NCBI RefSeq assembly: GCF_000298195.1
Contig: NZ_BAHC01000037.1
Span: 1 to 40,318, forward strand
DNA length: 40,318 nucleotides
DNA from: Gordonia rhizosphera NBRC 16068
Lineage (GTDB): Bacteria; Actinomycetota; Actinomycetes; Mycobacteriales; Mycobacteriaceae
Reading direction: 5' to 3'
Shown: piece after piece, positions 9,351 to 18,111 of the stretch
How the letters are laid out: every line of letters begins with the position of its first letter
How positions within the stretch are numbered: the stretch's first letter is position 1
Program-made: the position numbers and the translations under genes
The notes under the pieces: generated by a model
Told to the model about the DNA's origin: nothing
What the model saw: the letters and a program-made list of their open reading frames with translations, nothing else
Databases searched by the model: none

Positions 9351-9357
9351 GGGGTGC

Positions 9358-10341
9358 ATGCGTTTCGGTCTGTTCATTCCGCAGGGTTGGCGTCTCGATC
9401 TCGTCGATATCGCGCCTGCGGACCAGTGGGCGGTGATGTCGTCGCTGGCGGCCGCCGCCGAATCCACCGACTGGGACTCGATCTGGGTCTACGACCATTT
9501 CCACACGGTGCCGAGGCCGACCGACGAGGCCACGCACGAGGCGTGGACGCTGGTGTCGGCGTTCGCGGCGACCACCACACGCGTCGCGATCGGGCAGATG
9601 TGCACGGCGATGAGCTACCGCAACCCGATGTATCTCGCGAAGGTGGCGGCGACCGCGGACCTGATCTCCGGCGGCCGGGTACAGATGGGCATCGGGGCCG
9701 GATGGTACGAGCACGAGTGGCGCGCATACGGTTACGGCTTCCCGTCGGCGGGGGAGCGGCTGGCCCGCCTCGACGAGGGCGTGCAGATCATGAAGCAGGC
9801 CTGGGAGACCGGACGAGCCACCATGGCCGGCAAGCACTATCAGGTCGACGACGCGATCTGCGCTCCGCAGCCGGTTGCCGGACGTCTCCCGCTGTGGATC
9901 GCGGGTGGCGGTGAACGCAAGACCCTGCGGATCGCCGCCCGATATGCCGACTACACCAACTTCGACGGCACGCCCGACGGATTCGCGCATAAATCGTCTG
10001 TGTTGCAACAACATTGCGCCGACCTCGGGCGCGACTACGACTCCATCGTCCGGTCCTCGAACTACAACGTGATCATCGCCGAGACCGAGGACGAGGTGCA
10101 ACGACGACTCGCCGCCCTCGAGGAGCGGTTGGCACGGCATGTGCCGGCCGACGTCGCGTCCGCGAGCCTGGGTGCGTTCCGCGGTATGCCCGCCGTCGGT
10201 ACGCCGGAGCAGGTGATCGAGAACCTCTCGGCCCTGACGGATCTCGGGATGTCGTACGGGATCTTCTACTTCCCCGACCTGGCGTACGACCGCAGCGCCT
10301 TCGAGTTGTTCGTGAAGACGGTGATGCCCGCGCTGCGCTGA
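9358..10341 (+). CDS. Luciferase-like (LLM) F420-dependent oxidoreductase
   Basis: The product has 327 residues. It begins M-R-F-G-L-F-I-P-Q-G and shows the TIM-barrel pattern of bacterial luciferase-like monooxygenases: W-D-S-I-W-V-Y-D-H-F near 42-51, R-V-A-I-G-Q-M-C, R-N-P, K-V-A-A-T-A-D-L-I-S-G-G-R, then the diagnostic G-I-G-A-G-W-Y-E-H-E-W with the following Y-G-Y-G-F-P and R-L-A-R-L-D-E-G. The G-A-G-W-Y-x-x-E block and the Mycobacteriales context favour coenzyme F420 over FMN (inference). The TIGR03560-like subgroup has no assigned substrate. It stands alone after the GMC oxidase, with 30 bp between them and its own -10 box, and converges on the aminotransferase. Confidence 0.88.
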   Translation: MRFGLFIPQGWRLDLVDIAPADQWAVMSSLAAAAESTDWDSIWVYDHFHTVPRPTDEATHEAWTLVSAFAATTTRVAIGQMCTAMSYRNPMYLAKVAATADLISGGRVQMGIGAGWYEHEWRAYGYGFPSAGERLARLDEGVQIMKQAWETGRATMAGKHYQVDDAICAPQPVAGRLPLWIAGGGERKTLRIAARYADYTNFDGTPDGFAHKSSVLQQHCADLGRDYDSIVRSSNYNVIIAETEDEVQRRLAALEERLARHVPADVASASLGAFRGMPAVGTPEQVIENLSALTDLGMSYGIFYFPDLAYDRSAFELFVKTVMPALR

Positions 10342-10348
10342 GCGGCGA

Positions 10349-11503
10349 TCACAGTCGCCGCAGCCGTTGTGCGGCCTCGGCGATGACCTCGTCACGTTTG
10401 GCGAAGGCGAACCGCACCAGATGCCGCCACGGCTCGACGTCGTCGACGAACACGCTGACCGGGACCGCTGCCACGCCGATCCGTTCGGGTAGCATCCGGC
10501 AGAACGCCTCGCCGTCGTCGAAGCCGAGCGGCCGCGGGTCGGCGCAGACGAAATACGTTGCCTCGCTCCGGTGTACACCGAACCCGGCCTCGCTCAGCGC
10601 GGCCGACAGCATGTCGCGTTTGGTCTGGAGCGCGGCCGAGGAGCCGGCGACCCAGGCCATCTCGGTGTCGAGGGCCTGCGCCACGGCTGGTTGGAGCGGA
10701 CCCGACCCGACATAGGACATGAACTGTTTGGCCGCGCGGGCCGCAGCGACGAGTTCGGCGGGTCCGCTGATCCATCCGACCTTCCAGCCGGTGCAGTTGA
10801 ACGTCTTGGCGGCACTCGAGATTCGCAGGGTTCGCTCCCGCATGCCCGGGAACGTGGCCAGCGGGTGGTGGGGCCGGCCGTCGAAAAGCAGGTGTTCGTA
10901 TACCTCGTCGGTCACCGCGATGACGTCGTGTTCCACGCACAGGCGGGCGATCTCGGCGAGGTCGTCGTCGGACAACACCGTGCCGGTCGGATTGTGCGGG
11001 GAGTTGACCAGGATCACCGAGGTGGCGGGCCCGAAGGCGTCGGCGAGGCGGTCGCGGTCGAGGCGGAATCCGTCGTCGTCGGCGATCAGAGGTACCGTGC
11101 GGCGCACGCCGCAGGCCATCGCGACGGTGGCGGCGTAGGAGTCGTAATACGGCTCGATCATGACGACCTCGCGTCCCGGCTCCACCAGCCCGACGACGGC
11201 GCCCGCGATCGCCTCGGTCGCCCCGACGGTGATCAGCACCTCGGTGTCGGGATCGTAGTCGAGGCCGTAGTGGTCGCGCTGATGACGGCTCACCGCGGTG
11301 CGCAACTCCGGGACCCCGATCCCCGGCGGATACTGGTTGTGGCCCTCGGCGATGGCCCGCTGCGCGGCCGCGAGCATCGAGGCGGGACCGTCGGTGTCGG
11401 GGAAGCCCTGGCCGAGATTGACCGCATCGTGTGCCACCGCCAGGGCCGACATCTCGGCGAAGATGGTGGTGCCGAAGGGGCGAAGTCGTTGCACGAGGGG
11501 CAT
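10349..11503 (-). CDS. dapC: PLP aminotransferase, DapC-like (Rv0858c type)
   Basis: The product has 384 residues and is a fold-type I class I/II aminotransferase. It closely follows Rv0858c, described as N-succinyldiaminopimelate aminotransferase of lysine biosynthesis. Visible motifs are N-L-G-Q-G-F-P-D, N-Q-Y-P-P-G, V-G-A-T-E-A-I, N-S-P-H-N171-P-T-G, T-D199-E-V-Y202, the PLP lysine K233 in S-S-A-A-K-T-F-N-C-T-G-W-K-V-G-W, and a late V-R-F-A-F-A-K-R substrate-carboxylate arginine. Related kynurenine/methionine aminotransferases share these motifs, so substrate assignment rests on resemblance and synteny. It is divergent from the repeat-bearing surface protein, and its stop lies 7 bp from the oppositely oriented LLM gene. 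Confidence 0.85.
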   Translation of the reverse strand: MPLVQRLRPFGTTIFAEMSALAVAHDAVNLGQGFPDTDGPASMLAAAQRAIAEGHNQYPPGIGVPELRTAVSRHQRDHYGLDYDPDTEVLITVGATEAIAGAVVGLVEPGREVVMIEPYYDSYAATVAMACGVRRTVPLIADDDGFRLDRDRLADAFGPATSVILVNSPHNPTGTVLSDDDLAEIARLCVEHDVIAVTDEVYEHLLFDGRPHHPLATFPGMRERTLRISSAAKTFNCTGWKVGWISGPAELVAAARAAKQFMSYVGSGPLQPAVAQALDTEMAWVAGSSAALQTKRDMLSAALSEAGFGVHRSEATYFVCADPRPLGFDDGEAFCRMLPERIGVAAVPVSVFVDDVEPWRHLVRFAFAKRDEVIAEAAQRLRRL

Positions 11504-11577
11504 GTGTCCAGGCTGTCACACCCGGCTCTCGGGTCCCCCTCGCGGTGTAATGGACTCCGGTGATCCGGACACGGCGG

Positions 11578-11583
11578 TACGAT
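11578..11583 (+). promoter_or_regulatory. -10 box TACGAT, likely leaderless start
   Basis: TACGAT is a good TAnnnT box eight bases before the ATG at 11592, with no ribosome site between. A leaderless transcript for the Pro-rich surface protein is likely. Confidence 0.45.
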
Positions 11584-11591
11584 CGGCGTCT

Positions 11592-12548
11592 ATGACCACG
11601 CCGCCGGAATCGCCGCATCCAGGGTCACCGGACCAATCGACCGGGTCGGGCTCCGAGCCGCCGTCGCAACCGGATCCGGGTATGCAGCCGCCGTCATCGG
11701 GTGGGCCGTATCCGGAGGCCCAGCAGAATCCCGGGGCCGGGGAGCAGAATCCCGGGGCCGGGCAGTACCCCGGGACGCAGCAGTACCCCGGGACGCAGCA
11801 GTACCCCGGGACGCAGCAGTACCCCGGGACGCAGCAGTACCCCGGGACGCAGCAGTACCCGGGCTCCCAACAGCAGTACCCCGGCTATCCGGGTGCTCAA
11901 TCGGGTCCGGGGGCACCGCAGTATCCGGGAGGAGGTCCGCCGCCGGCCCATCCGGGCCAGCCGTATCCCAGTGCGCCCGGCCCCTCGGCACCGGCGGCCA
12001 AGAAGGCGAAGCGACTGTGGTGGGTGCTGGGCGTCGTCGCCCTGCTGATCATCGCGATCGTGGTGTTGATCGGATTCATCGCCCGCGATGCCATCACCGA
12101 CTACAACGACGTCGCGGTCGGCGACTGTGTGTCGGTCAGCGGCCAATCGGGCGATGAGACGATTCACGCCAGGAAGACCGATTGCTCGTCGACGAGCACG
12201 ATGACCTTCTATGTCGCGCTGAAGATGTCGGCCGGGTCATGCCCCAGTCAGAACTACTCGCGCCTCTACTGGACCGAAGGCGGCGAGGCCACCGGTGAGC
12301 AGCTGTGTCTGGTGCCCAATCTGATCGAGGGTGAGTGCTATCAGATCCCCAACACGATTGTGCCGACGAGCAGCCTCGTCGATTTCCGGCGGATCGATTG
12401 CGGATTGTCGGGAGCTGCGGGCACCGAAGTGATTCGGATCGAGGCACGAACCGCCGGCCGACCCTCGTGCGAGCCAGATCAGCTCGCCGTCTACTTCGCG
12501 CTGCCCAAGCCCATCGGTTACTGTCTCGCGGCCACCACCGCATCCTGA
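11592..12548 (+). CDS. Pro/Gln-rich membrane-anchored protein with extracytoplasmic Cys-rich domain
   Basis: The product has 318 residues. Residues 1-135 are low complexity (Pro, Gly, Gln) and contain five exact copies of QYPGTQ. One hydrophobic helix follows K-K-A-K-R-L-W-W (about 142-163), giving a type II topology with the repeat tail in the cytoplasm and the C-terminal 150 residues outside. That outer domain begins D-V-A-V-G-D-C-V-S-V and carries eight cysteines in pairs, including C-L-V-P-N and C-Y-Q-I-P. The same domain makes up the lipoprotein encoded next. I do not recognise a named family; the layout resembles actinobacterial DUF4190/LppU-like surface proteins. The earlier in-frame start at 11298 would overlap the divergent gene and is rejected. 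Confidence 0.85.
   Translation: MTTPPESPHPGSPDQSTGSGSEPPSQPDPGMQPPSSGGPYPEAQQNPGAGEQNPGAGQYPGTQQYPGTQQYPGTQQYPGTQQYPGTQQYPGSQQQYPGYPGAQSGPGAPQYPGGGPPPAHPGQPYPSAPGPSAPAAKKAKRLWWVLGVVALLIIAIVVLIGFIARDAITDYNDVAVGDCVSVSGQSGDETIHARKTDCSSTSTMTFYVALKMSAGSCPSQNYSRLYWTEGGEATGEQLCLVPNLIEGECYQIPNTIVPTSSLVDFRRIDCGLSGAAGTEVIRIEARTAGRPSCEPDQLAVYFALPKPIGYCLAATTAS
11763..11852 (+). repeat. Five exact 18-bp tandem repeats (QYPGTQ units)
   Basis: CAGTACCCCGGGACGCAG is repeated five times without change, and a sixth diverged unit starts at 11853. Because the DNA copies are identical, the array is probably young and variable in length by slippage. Confidence 0.95.
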
Positions 12549-12634
12549 CACCGCCATCCTGAACAGGCCGGATACCCACCGCGAACAGTCATCGCACTCT
12601 GGTCGTAAACCATGTGGCTCAGGCGGACTCGGCG

Positions 12635-12640
12635 TACCCT
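12635..12640 (+). promoter_or_regulatory. -10 box TACCCT, likely leaderless start
   Basis: TACCCT is followed by six bases and then the ATG at 12647. No Shine-Dalgarno sequence is seen, so the lipoprotein mRNA is probably leaderless. This spacing also selects 12647 over the upstream GTG at 12614. Confidence 0.45.
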
Positions 12641-12646
12641 CACGCC

Positions 12647-13222
12647 ATGAGACTTCTCCATTCGGACATCCGCGACCGGGACCGCCTCGTGCGGAGTGTG
12701 TTGGTGGCCACCACCTGTGTGATCTTCGGCGTGTTGACGGCGTGCAGTGCCAGCGTCTCGATCGGCAACTCGGACCAGATCACCAAACCCGACGACATCG
12801 CGGTCGGCGAATGCCTCCAGGTCAGCGATCAAGTGGACGAGAACGGGAACGTGGAGGCCACGAAGGTCGACTGCAATGCCGACGGTCTCACCTTCCTCGC
12901 CGCGACGACGGTTGCGCAGGGCGCGTCCTGCCCGACCGAGAACTACTCCCATCTCACCTTCGCGGGCTCGACCGACACCCTGTGTCTCACCCCGAATTTC
13001 GCCGCGGGGAAGTGCTACCAGGTGCCCGGAGGGGCGAATGCGTCGCTCGTCGACTATCGCGAGATCGCGTGCGACGCCGCTCCCAGCACCGACACCGTCG
13101 TCTACGAGGTGACCAAGCGGACCGAGGGCGGGGAACCGGCATGCGACCCGAATGAGCTCGCAGCCGGCTTCGACCTGCCCTCCGCGGTCGGTTTCTGCCT
13201 CACCAAGGTGACGCAGGGCTGA
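12647..13222 (+). CDS. Cys-rich lipoprotein, paralogue of the preceding surface protein
   Basis: The product has 191 residues. A signal sequence ends in the lipobox L-T-A-C near residue 27, predicting a lipid-anchored protein. The rest aligns along its whole length with the C-terminal domain of the gene just upstream. Shared blocks are D-x-A-V-G-x-C, C-P-x-x-N-Y-S, L-C-L-x-P-N, G-x-C-Y-Q-x-P, S-L-V-D-x-R-x-I-x-C, C-x-P-x-x-L-A and G-x-C-L. The mature domain has the same eight-cysteine spacing, so four disulfides are plausible. A tandem duplication with one copy on a transmembrane stalk and the other on a lipid anchor is the simplest reading. Function unknown. It converges on the XPB helicase gene, 30 bp between stops. 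Confidence 0.87.
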   Translation: MRLLHSDIRDRDRLVRSVLVATTCVIFGVLTACSASVSIGNSDQITKPDDIAVGECLQVSDQVDENGNVEATKVDCNADGLTFLAATTVAQGASCPTENYSHLTFAGSTDTLCLTPNFAAGKCYQVPGGANASLVDYREIACDAAPSTDTVVYEVTKRTEGGEPACDPNELAAGFDLPSAVGFCLTKVTQG

Positions 13223-13252
13223 GGACCGCCGGCTGGCGGACCGGCGCGCTGA

Positions 13253-14926
13253 TCAGGCCGAACCCTCGCCGATCGACGGCCCGAGCAGGTCGTCGGCGTC
13301 GGTGATCCGGTAGGCGTAACCCTGCTCGGCGAGGAATCGCTGGCGGTGCGCCGCGTAATCGGCGTCGAGGGTGTCACGTGACACCACCGAGTAGAAATGT
13401 GCCTGCCCGCCATCGCGTTTGGGTCGGAGGAGCCGGCCCAGGCGCTGGGCTTCCTCCTGTCGGGAACCGAAGGTTCCCGACACCTGCACCGCGACCGACG
13501 CCTCGGGCAGGTCGATGGAGAAGTTGGCGACCTTGGACACCACCAGCGTCTGCAGTTCACCGGACCGGAACCGGTCAAACAGGGCCTCGCGGTCCTTGTT
13601 CTTCGTCGATCCCTGGATCACGGGCGCGTCGAGCTCGCGTCCGAGTTCCTCGAGCTGGTCGATGTAGGCGCCGATGATCAGGGTTTGAGAGTCCTTGTGG
13701 CGGTCCAGGATCGACCTGACCACGTTCACCTTGGTATGCGCGGTCGAGCACAGCCGGTACTTCTCGTCGTTCTCGGCCACCGCGTACTGCAGGCGCTCCT
13801 CGTCGGTCAGGGTGACCCGGACCTCGATGCACTCGGCGGGCGCGATCCAACCCTGCGCCTCGATGTCCTTCCACGGCGCGTCATAGCGTTTCGGGCCGAT
13901 GAGGCTGAACACGTCGCCTTCGCGTCCGTCCTCGCGGACGAGGGTGGCTGTCAGCCCCAGACGCCGGCGTGATTGCAGATCGGCGGTCATCCGGAACACG
14001 GGCGCCGGCAACAGGTGCACCTCGTCGTAGATGATCAGGCCCCAGTCCCGGGAGTCGAAGAGATCGAGATTGCGATACTCGCCCTTCGACTTGCGGGTCA
14101 TCACCTGATAGGTGGCGATGGTGACGGGTCGGATCTCCTTGCGTTCCCCGGAGTACTCACCGATCTCGTCCTCGGTGAGGGATGTCCGGGCCACCAGCTC
14201 ACGTTTCCACTGCCGGCCGGCGACGGTGTTGGTGACCAGGATCAGCGTCGTCGCCTGCGCCTTGGCCATGGCCGCGGCACCCACCATCGTCTTGCCCGCC
14301 CCACACGGGAGGACCACGACACCCGACCCGCCCGCCCAGAACGAGTCGGCTGCCAACGCCTGATAGTCACGCAGGTGCCAGTCACCCTCGTCGAGTGCGA
14401 TCGCGTGCGCTTCGCCGTCGACGTAACCGGCGAGGTCCTCGGCCGGCCAGCCGACCTTCAACAGGATCTGCTTGAGGCGGCCGCGTTCGGACGGGTGCAC
14501 GATGACGGTGTCGTCGTCGATGCGGGCGCCGAGCATCGGTGCGACCTTCTTGTTGCGCAGGATCTCCTCGAGAACGGCGCGATCGAGGCTCACCAGGGTC
14601 AGGCCGTGCGCGGGATGCTTGACAAGCTGCAGGCGCCCGAACCGACTCATGGTCTCCACGACGTCCATGAGCAGTGGCTGCGGCACCGCGTAGCGCGAGT
14701 AACTCACCAGCGCGTCGACGACCTGCTCGGCGTCGTGTCCGGCGGCGCGGGCATTCCACAGGGCCAGCGGGGTCACCCGGTAGGTGTGCACATGCTCCGG
14801 GGCGCGTTCGAGCTCGGCGAACGGGGCGATCGCCGCGCGCGCCGCCGCGGCATCGGGGTGATCCACCTCCAGCAGCAGCGTCTTGTCGGATTGCACGATC
14901 AGGGGTCCATCGGTCACCCGATCCAT
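13253..14926 (-). CDS. XPB-type DNA repair helicase (Rv0861c type)
   Basis: The product has 557 residues and is a superfamily 2 3'-to-5' helicase related to eukaryotic XPB. An N-terminal damage-recognition-like region (1-180) precedes the first RecA domain with Walker A L-P-C-G-A-G-K-T (206-213), the Walker B box D-E-V-H (301-304) and the XPB-specific R-E-D motif at 331-333. The second RecA domain ends with Q-E-E-A-Q-R-L-G-R-L-L-R-P-K (motif VI). Mycobacterial XPB unwinds DNA in vitro, and its pathway role is unsettled. It lies 64 bp downstream of the helicase-associated protein on the same strand, an arrangement I recall from M. tuberculosis (Rv0862c-Rv0861c), so the two probably form an operon and may act together. 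Confidence 0.95.
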   Translation of the reverse strand: MDRVTDGPLIVQSDKTLLLEVDHPDAAAARAAIAPFAELERAPEHVHTYRVTPLALWNARAAGHDAEQVVDALVSYSRYAVPQPLLMDVVETMSRFGRLQLVKHPAHGLTLVSLDRAVLEEILRNKKVAPMLGARIDDDTVIVHPSERGRLKQILLKVGWPAEDLAGYVDGEAHAIALDEGDWHLRDYQALAADSFWAGGSGVVVLPCGAGKTMVGAAAMAKAQATTLILVTNTVAGRQWKRELVARTSLTEDEIGEYSGERKEIRPVTIATYQVMTRKSKGEYRNLDLFDSRDWGLIIYDEVHLLPAPVFRMTADLQSRRRLGLTATLVREDGREGDVFSLIGPKRYDAPWKDIEAQGWIAPAECIEVRVTLTDEERLQYAVAENDEKYRLCSTAHTKVNVVRSILDRHKDSQTLIIGAYIDQLEELGRELDAPVIQGSTKNKDREALFDRFRSGELQTLVVSKVANFSIDLPEASVAVQVSGTFGSRQEEAQRLGRLLRPKRDGGQAHFYSVVSRDTLDADYAAHRQRFLAEQGYAYRITDADDLLGPSIGEGSA

Positions 14927-14990
14927 TGTCCAGATCGCCGCAACTCCTGTCAGACCCGGTCACGGTTGCCGGCGCGGGGCGTCGCGGGAT

Positions 14991-17327
14991 TCAGTCCTCC
15001 AGCAATTCGACGCTCGTGACCCGGTGCAGGGAGAACCGTTGCTCGGTGTCCGAGCCGGCATCCACGGCGACCAGCTGCCCGGCCCCGAGCGCGTGCGGTG
15101 TGACGACGTGCCGGCTCGCCGATCCGTGTGCGTCGACATAGTCGACCCGCAGGCGCCGCTTGAGGCGCAACGCCAGCTGGATGAGCGCAGAGGCCGACTC
15201 GCCTCCGCCGACGGCGCGCACCGGCCCCGACGATGCGCCCGCGGCGGGCCGCGCCGAGTCCGCCCGATCCGCCGACCGCATCCGCGTGATGACCGACCGG
15301 AGCTGGTCGGGGGAGGGGACCGCGCGCCGCGGCGGACCGTGGCGGCGTTGCCGTGTCGCGGTGACCCGGCTACCGCGTTCCCGCAGATCGACGACCGTTC
15401 CCGACGAGTCCTCGCCGGCGGGCGCGAACCCGGCGGCGCGCAACTGGTCGATGACGTCGCGGACGTCGGCCGGTGACACCGCGACCGTGGAGGCCAGTGC
15501 CCGCAACGCGAGATGCTCGCCCACGGGGCTGCGCAACACCGCGGCCAGGGTGGTGGCGTCCTCGCAACGGACGAAGGACGACGCCACCCCGACCCGCAAC
15601 TGTCCGTGCCGGCGCGCGACGTCCTCGATCAGATACGTCAACGACTGCGGCACCGGGGTGCGTGAGTGTGCGGTGAACATGGCGATCAGTTCGCTGCTGC
15701 TGCGGCCGGCGTCCAGCGCGCGTCGCACGCTGTGGTCGGAGACCCGGTATACCGAGGCCGCGCCACCGGATTCGAGGTCGGCCACCAACTCCACCTGCTC
15801 GGCCAGCTCCGGCGTCATCGGCCCAGGCACCATCAGGGTCAGGTCGGCCTGGGCGAGAAAATGGTCGACGGGCTCGGGCAGTGCCGCGTGCATCGCCTCG
15901 AGGGTACGTTTGTCAGCCTCGCCGGTGTCGTGGCCGGCGATCACCGTGCGCCCCACCCCGGTCAGCGACCCGTGCGCAACGACACCGAGTTCGCGTGCCT
16001 CCCTCAGTGTTTCGTCGACGATCCGGCGGGAGAAGCGGCGGATCTGTCGGGGACGATGCCAGCCGAGGACCACGACCAGCGCATCGGTGTCGACAGGGAT
16101 CGCCGGGCTCGCCGCGGCCAGGGTCTCCAACACGATCCGACGTTGTGCCGGGGCGAAGGCGTCGTGCAACTCGCCCGACAGCGCCGGGTGGGCGTTGCCG
16201 TCGCGGTCGGGTTCACCGACCTGCCAGGCCCGCCGCGGCATGTCCAACCAGCCGCCGAGCAGTGCCGACCACTGCCGGTCGGGGGACTGGTGCAGCCAGG
16301 TGTCGGCGGCCGGCGTCGGCGCGAACGCGTGCTCGCCGGTGTCGCCGGGCGGTGGCGGATCGGGGAATCCGGCGTCGATGTAGCGCAGATAGGCGAGGAT
16401 TTCGACGATGAGTGCCAGGCGCGGCAGTTCCAGCCCGGTGACCTTCGCCAGCCGCCGCAGTTCCCGCACGCCGAGCGCACCCGACCGCAGCACGGCCGCC
16501 GGCGTGGCGCCGAGTGCGGTGATCACCGAGGTCGTGTGCCGGATCAGTTCGAGCGCCTCACCCCCGGCCGCGGCGTCGATCGCGGCCGGGGAGAACCGCC
16601 GCTTGGCATCCGGATCGTGCAGCTCGGGCGGTCTCAGGTCGTCGACGGGCAGCGGGGGTTCACCGCGCAGCAGCTGACCCAACGTCGGGGGCAGTTCCAC
16701 CGTTTGCTCGTCGATGCGGGCGAGTAGACCGGCCGCGATGAGCCGCGCGACCGGCTTGTCGGGATCGGCGTCGGGGGCGGCGTCGCGGCTGCGGCCCAGC
16801 GCCGGACCCTTCGACAGGGTCTCGAGCAGGCCGCGTTCGCGCTCGTCGAGGTCATCGAGTCGGGCACGCAGGTCCTCGACGGATGCGGTCGCGAGCGGGC
16901 CGCTCAGGTGATGGCCGCGCCATGGCAATGCGGCCGGGGCGTGGGCCCCCGTGCGTAACGCGTCGTCGGGGCCCCAGAGCAACGCGCGCCGCCGCAACAG
17001 GTCCACACGAGCGGTGACCGCACCGGTGTCGGTGCGACCGGACAATGCGTCGGCGATCGCATCGATGCTGGTCACGACGGATCTCCGCGCGTGGTGGTCG
17101 GTGCCGAGCGCGATCGCTTGTTCGAGGACGGCCACCGACAACAGGTCCAGGTCGTCGCCGGCGAGCGCCGACGATGCCGCCGACAGCGCCCGTGAGGCGA
17201 GCACGCCGGTCCCGGCCGGTGGCGGGGACGCGAGATCTGGCCGTGCGATCAACAGATCGGTGAGTTCGTCGTCGCTGCGCTGCGCCAGATCGTCGGCGAG
17301 GCTTACGCCCTGGTGATCGGCGGTCAT
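14991..17327 (-). CDS. Helicase-associated protein (Rv0862c type, Helicase_C_3 domain)
   Basis: The product has 778 residues from the ATG at 17327 (M-T-A-D-H-Q-G); the longer frame to 17471 would overlap the divergent gene. There is no Walker A, so it is not itself a helicase. It contains winged-helix-like repeats in the first 350 residues, a central region around W-L-H-Q-S-P-D-R-Q-W and a domain near residues 480-600 (D-H-F-L-A-Q-A-D-L-T-L-M-V-P-G-P) that matches what I know as the Helicase_C_3 domain. The final 60 residues (L-R-V-D-Y-V-D-A-H-G, then R-F-S-L-H-R-V-T-S-V) look like a WYL fold, which senses nucleic acids or nucleotides in other proteins. Pairing with XPB suggests a loader or regulator (inference). 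Confidence 0.85.
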   Translation of the reverse strand: MTADHQGVSLADDLAQRSDDELTDLLIARPDLASPPPAGTGVLASRALSAASSALAGDDLDLLSVAVLEQAIALGTDHHARRSVVTSIDAIADALSGRTDTGAVTARVDLLRRRALLWGPDDALRTGAHAPAALPWRGHHLSGPLATASVEDLRARLDDLDERERGLLETLSKGPALGRSRDAAPDADPDKPVARLIAAGLLARIDEQTVELPPTLGQLLRGEPPLPVDDLRPPELHDPDAKRRFSPAAIDAAAGGEALELIRHTTSVITALGATPAAVLRSGALGVRELRRLAKVTGLELPRLALIVEILAYLRYIDAGFPDPPPPGDTGEHAFAPTPAADTWLHQSPDRQWSALLGGWLDMPRRAWQVGEPDRDGNAHPALSGELHDAFAPAQRRIVLETLAAASPAIPVDTDALVVVLGWHRPRQIRRFSRRIVDETLREARELGVVAHGSLTGVGRTVIAGHDTGEADKRTLEAMHAALPEPVDHFLAQADLTLMVPGPMTPELAEQVELVADLESGGAASVYRVSDHSVRRALDAGRSSSELIAMFTAHSRTPVPQSLTYLIEDVARRHGQLRVGVASSFVRCEDATTLAAVLRSPVGEHLALRALASTVAVSPADVRDVIDQLRAAGFAPAGEDSSGTVVDLRERGSRVTATRQRRHGPPRRAVPSPDQLRSVITRMRSADRADSARPAAGASSGPVRAVGGGESASALIQLALRLKRRLRVDYVDAHGSASRHVVTPHALGAGQLVAVDAGSDTEQRFSLHRVTSVELLED

Positions 17328-17399
17328 CCGATCGATTCTACTGAGCGTGACGGGACATGAGGTTTCGGTGGGACGGTCCCGTAGCGCACATGGCACAAT

Positions 17400-17591
17400 A
17401 TGCCCGTGGCTGAGAAGAAGAAGTACATCGACAACGGCTGGCCCAAGGATTCCGACGGCGAACACCACCACGCGGTCTCCGAGTTCGCGGCCGGTCTGTC
17501 CGGTGCCCTGTCACCCTTCGGCGACACCGAGTTGCCGGTGCCGCTCGACGAGTTGCCCTACCTCCAGCCGAAGACGGTCATCAACCGCTGA
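17400..17591 (+). CDS. Small conserved protein (Rv0863-like)
   Basis: The product has 63 residues, hydrophilic and with no membrane segment. It starts M-P-V-A-E-K-K-K-Y-I-D-N-G-W-P and ends with a proline-rich L-P-V-P-L-D-E-L-P-Y. A GTG two codons in is an alternative start. Its position between the divergent XPB-partner gene and moaC matches Rv0863 in M. tuberculosis. It may be the first gene of the moaC-mog-moaE operon, since the GTG of moaC begins 7 bp after its stop. No function is known to me. Confidence 0.75.
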   Translation: MPVAEKKKYIDNGWPKDSDGEHHHAVSEFAAGLSGALSPFGDTELPVPLDELPYLQPKTVINR

Positions 17592-17598
17592 CGAGCGG

Positions 17599-18111
17599 GT
17601 GTCCGACCAGCACCGGTCGCCCGCGCCGATCGGATCCAGCGACGGCGGGTTGAGTCACATCGACTCCACCGGCGCGGCGCGGATGGTCGACGTCGGCGGC
17701 AAGGCGCGGACCGCACGGCGCGCCGTCGCCGGGGGAACCTTTCACACCACCACCGAGGTCATCGCGCTGCTCGCCGAGGGCAATCTGCCCAAAGGCGATG
17801 TCCTGGCCACGGCACGGATCGCCGGCATCATGGCCGCGAAACGCACCGATGAGCTGATCCCGCTGTGCCATCAGCTGGCGCTGTCGTCGGTCGAGATCGA
17901 TTTCGCGATCGCCGACGATCACATCGACGTCACCGCCATCGTCGCGACCAGCGGTCAGACCGGTGTGGAGATGGAGGCGCTCACCGCCGTCGCCGTCACC
18001 GGCCTCACGTTGCACGACATGGTGAAGGCGGTCGACCGCCGCGCCCGGATGGACGACGTCCGCCTCCTCGAGAAGACCGGCGGCAAATCGGGAACGTGGA
18101 CACGTGACTGA
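17599..18111 (+). CDS. moaC: Cyclic pyranopterin monophosphate synthase MoaC
   Basis: The product has 170 residues from the GTG at 17599. A TTG at 17650 would also fit, but the longer form matches the N-terminal extension of M. tuberculosis MoaC2. MoaC converts the MoaA product 3',8-cyclo-7,8-dihydro-GTP to cyclic pyranopterin monophosphate. Key residues are K65 in [12 protein letters not shown]91 in [13 protein letters not shown], and K143/D146 in M-V-K-A-V-D, plus a C-terminal G-G-K-S-G-T-W. It overlaps mog by 8 bp, so the two are translationally coupled. Confidence 0.95.
   Translation: MSDQHRSPAPIGSSDGGLSHIDSTGAARMVDVGGKARTARRAVAGGTFHTTTEVIALLAEGNLPKGDVLATARIAGIMAAKRTDELIPLCHQLALSSVEIDFAIADDHIDVTAIVATSGQTGVEMEALTAVAVTGLTLHDMVKAVDRRARMDDVRLLEKTGGKSGTWTRD

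Noticed and set aside
7678..10578. 966-codon open frame antisense to the GMC and LLM genes
   Set aside because: It has no motif, crosses three real genes and has the Arg/Gly-rich make-up of shadow frames.
11763..11852. Possible CRISPR array
   Set aside because: The 18-bp units are directly adjacent with no spacers and encode a peptide repeat.
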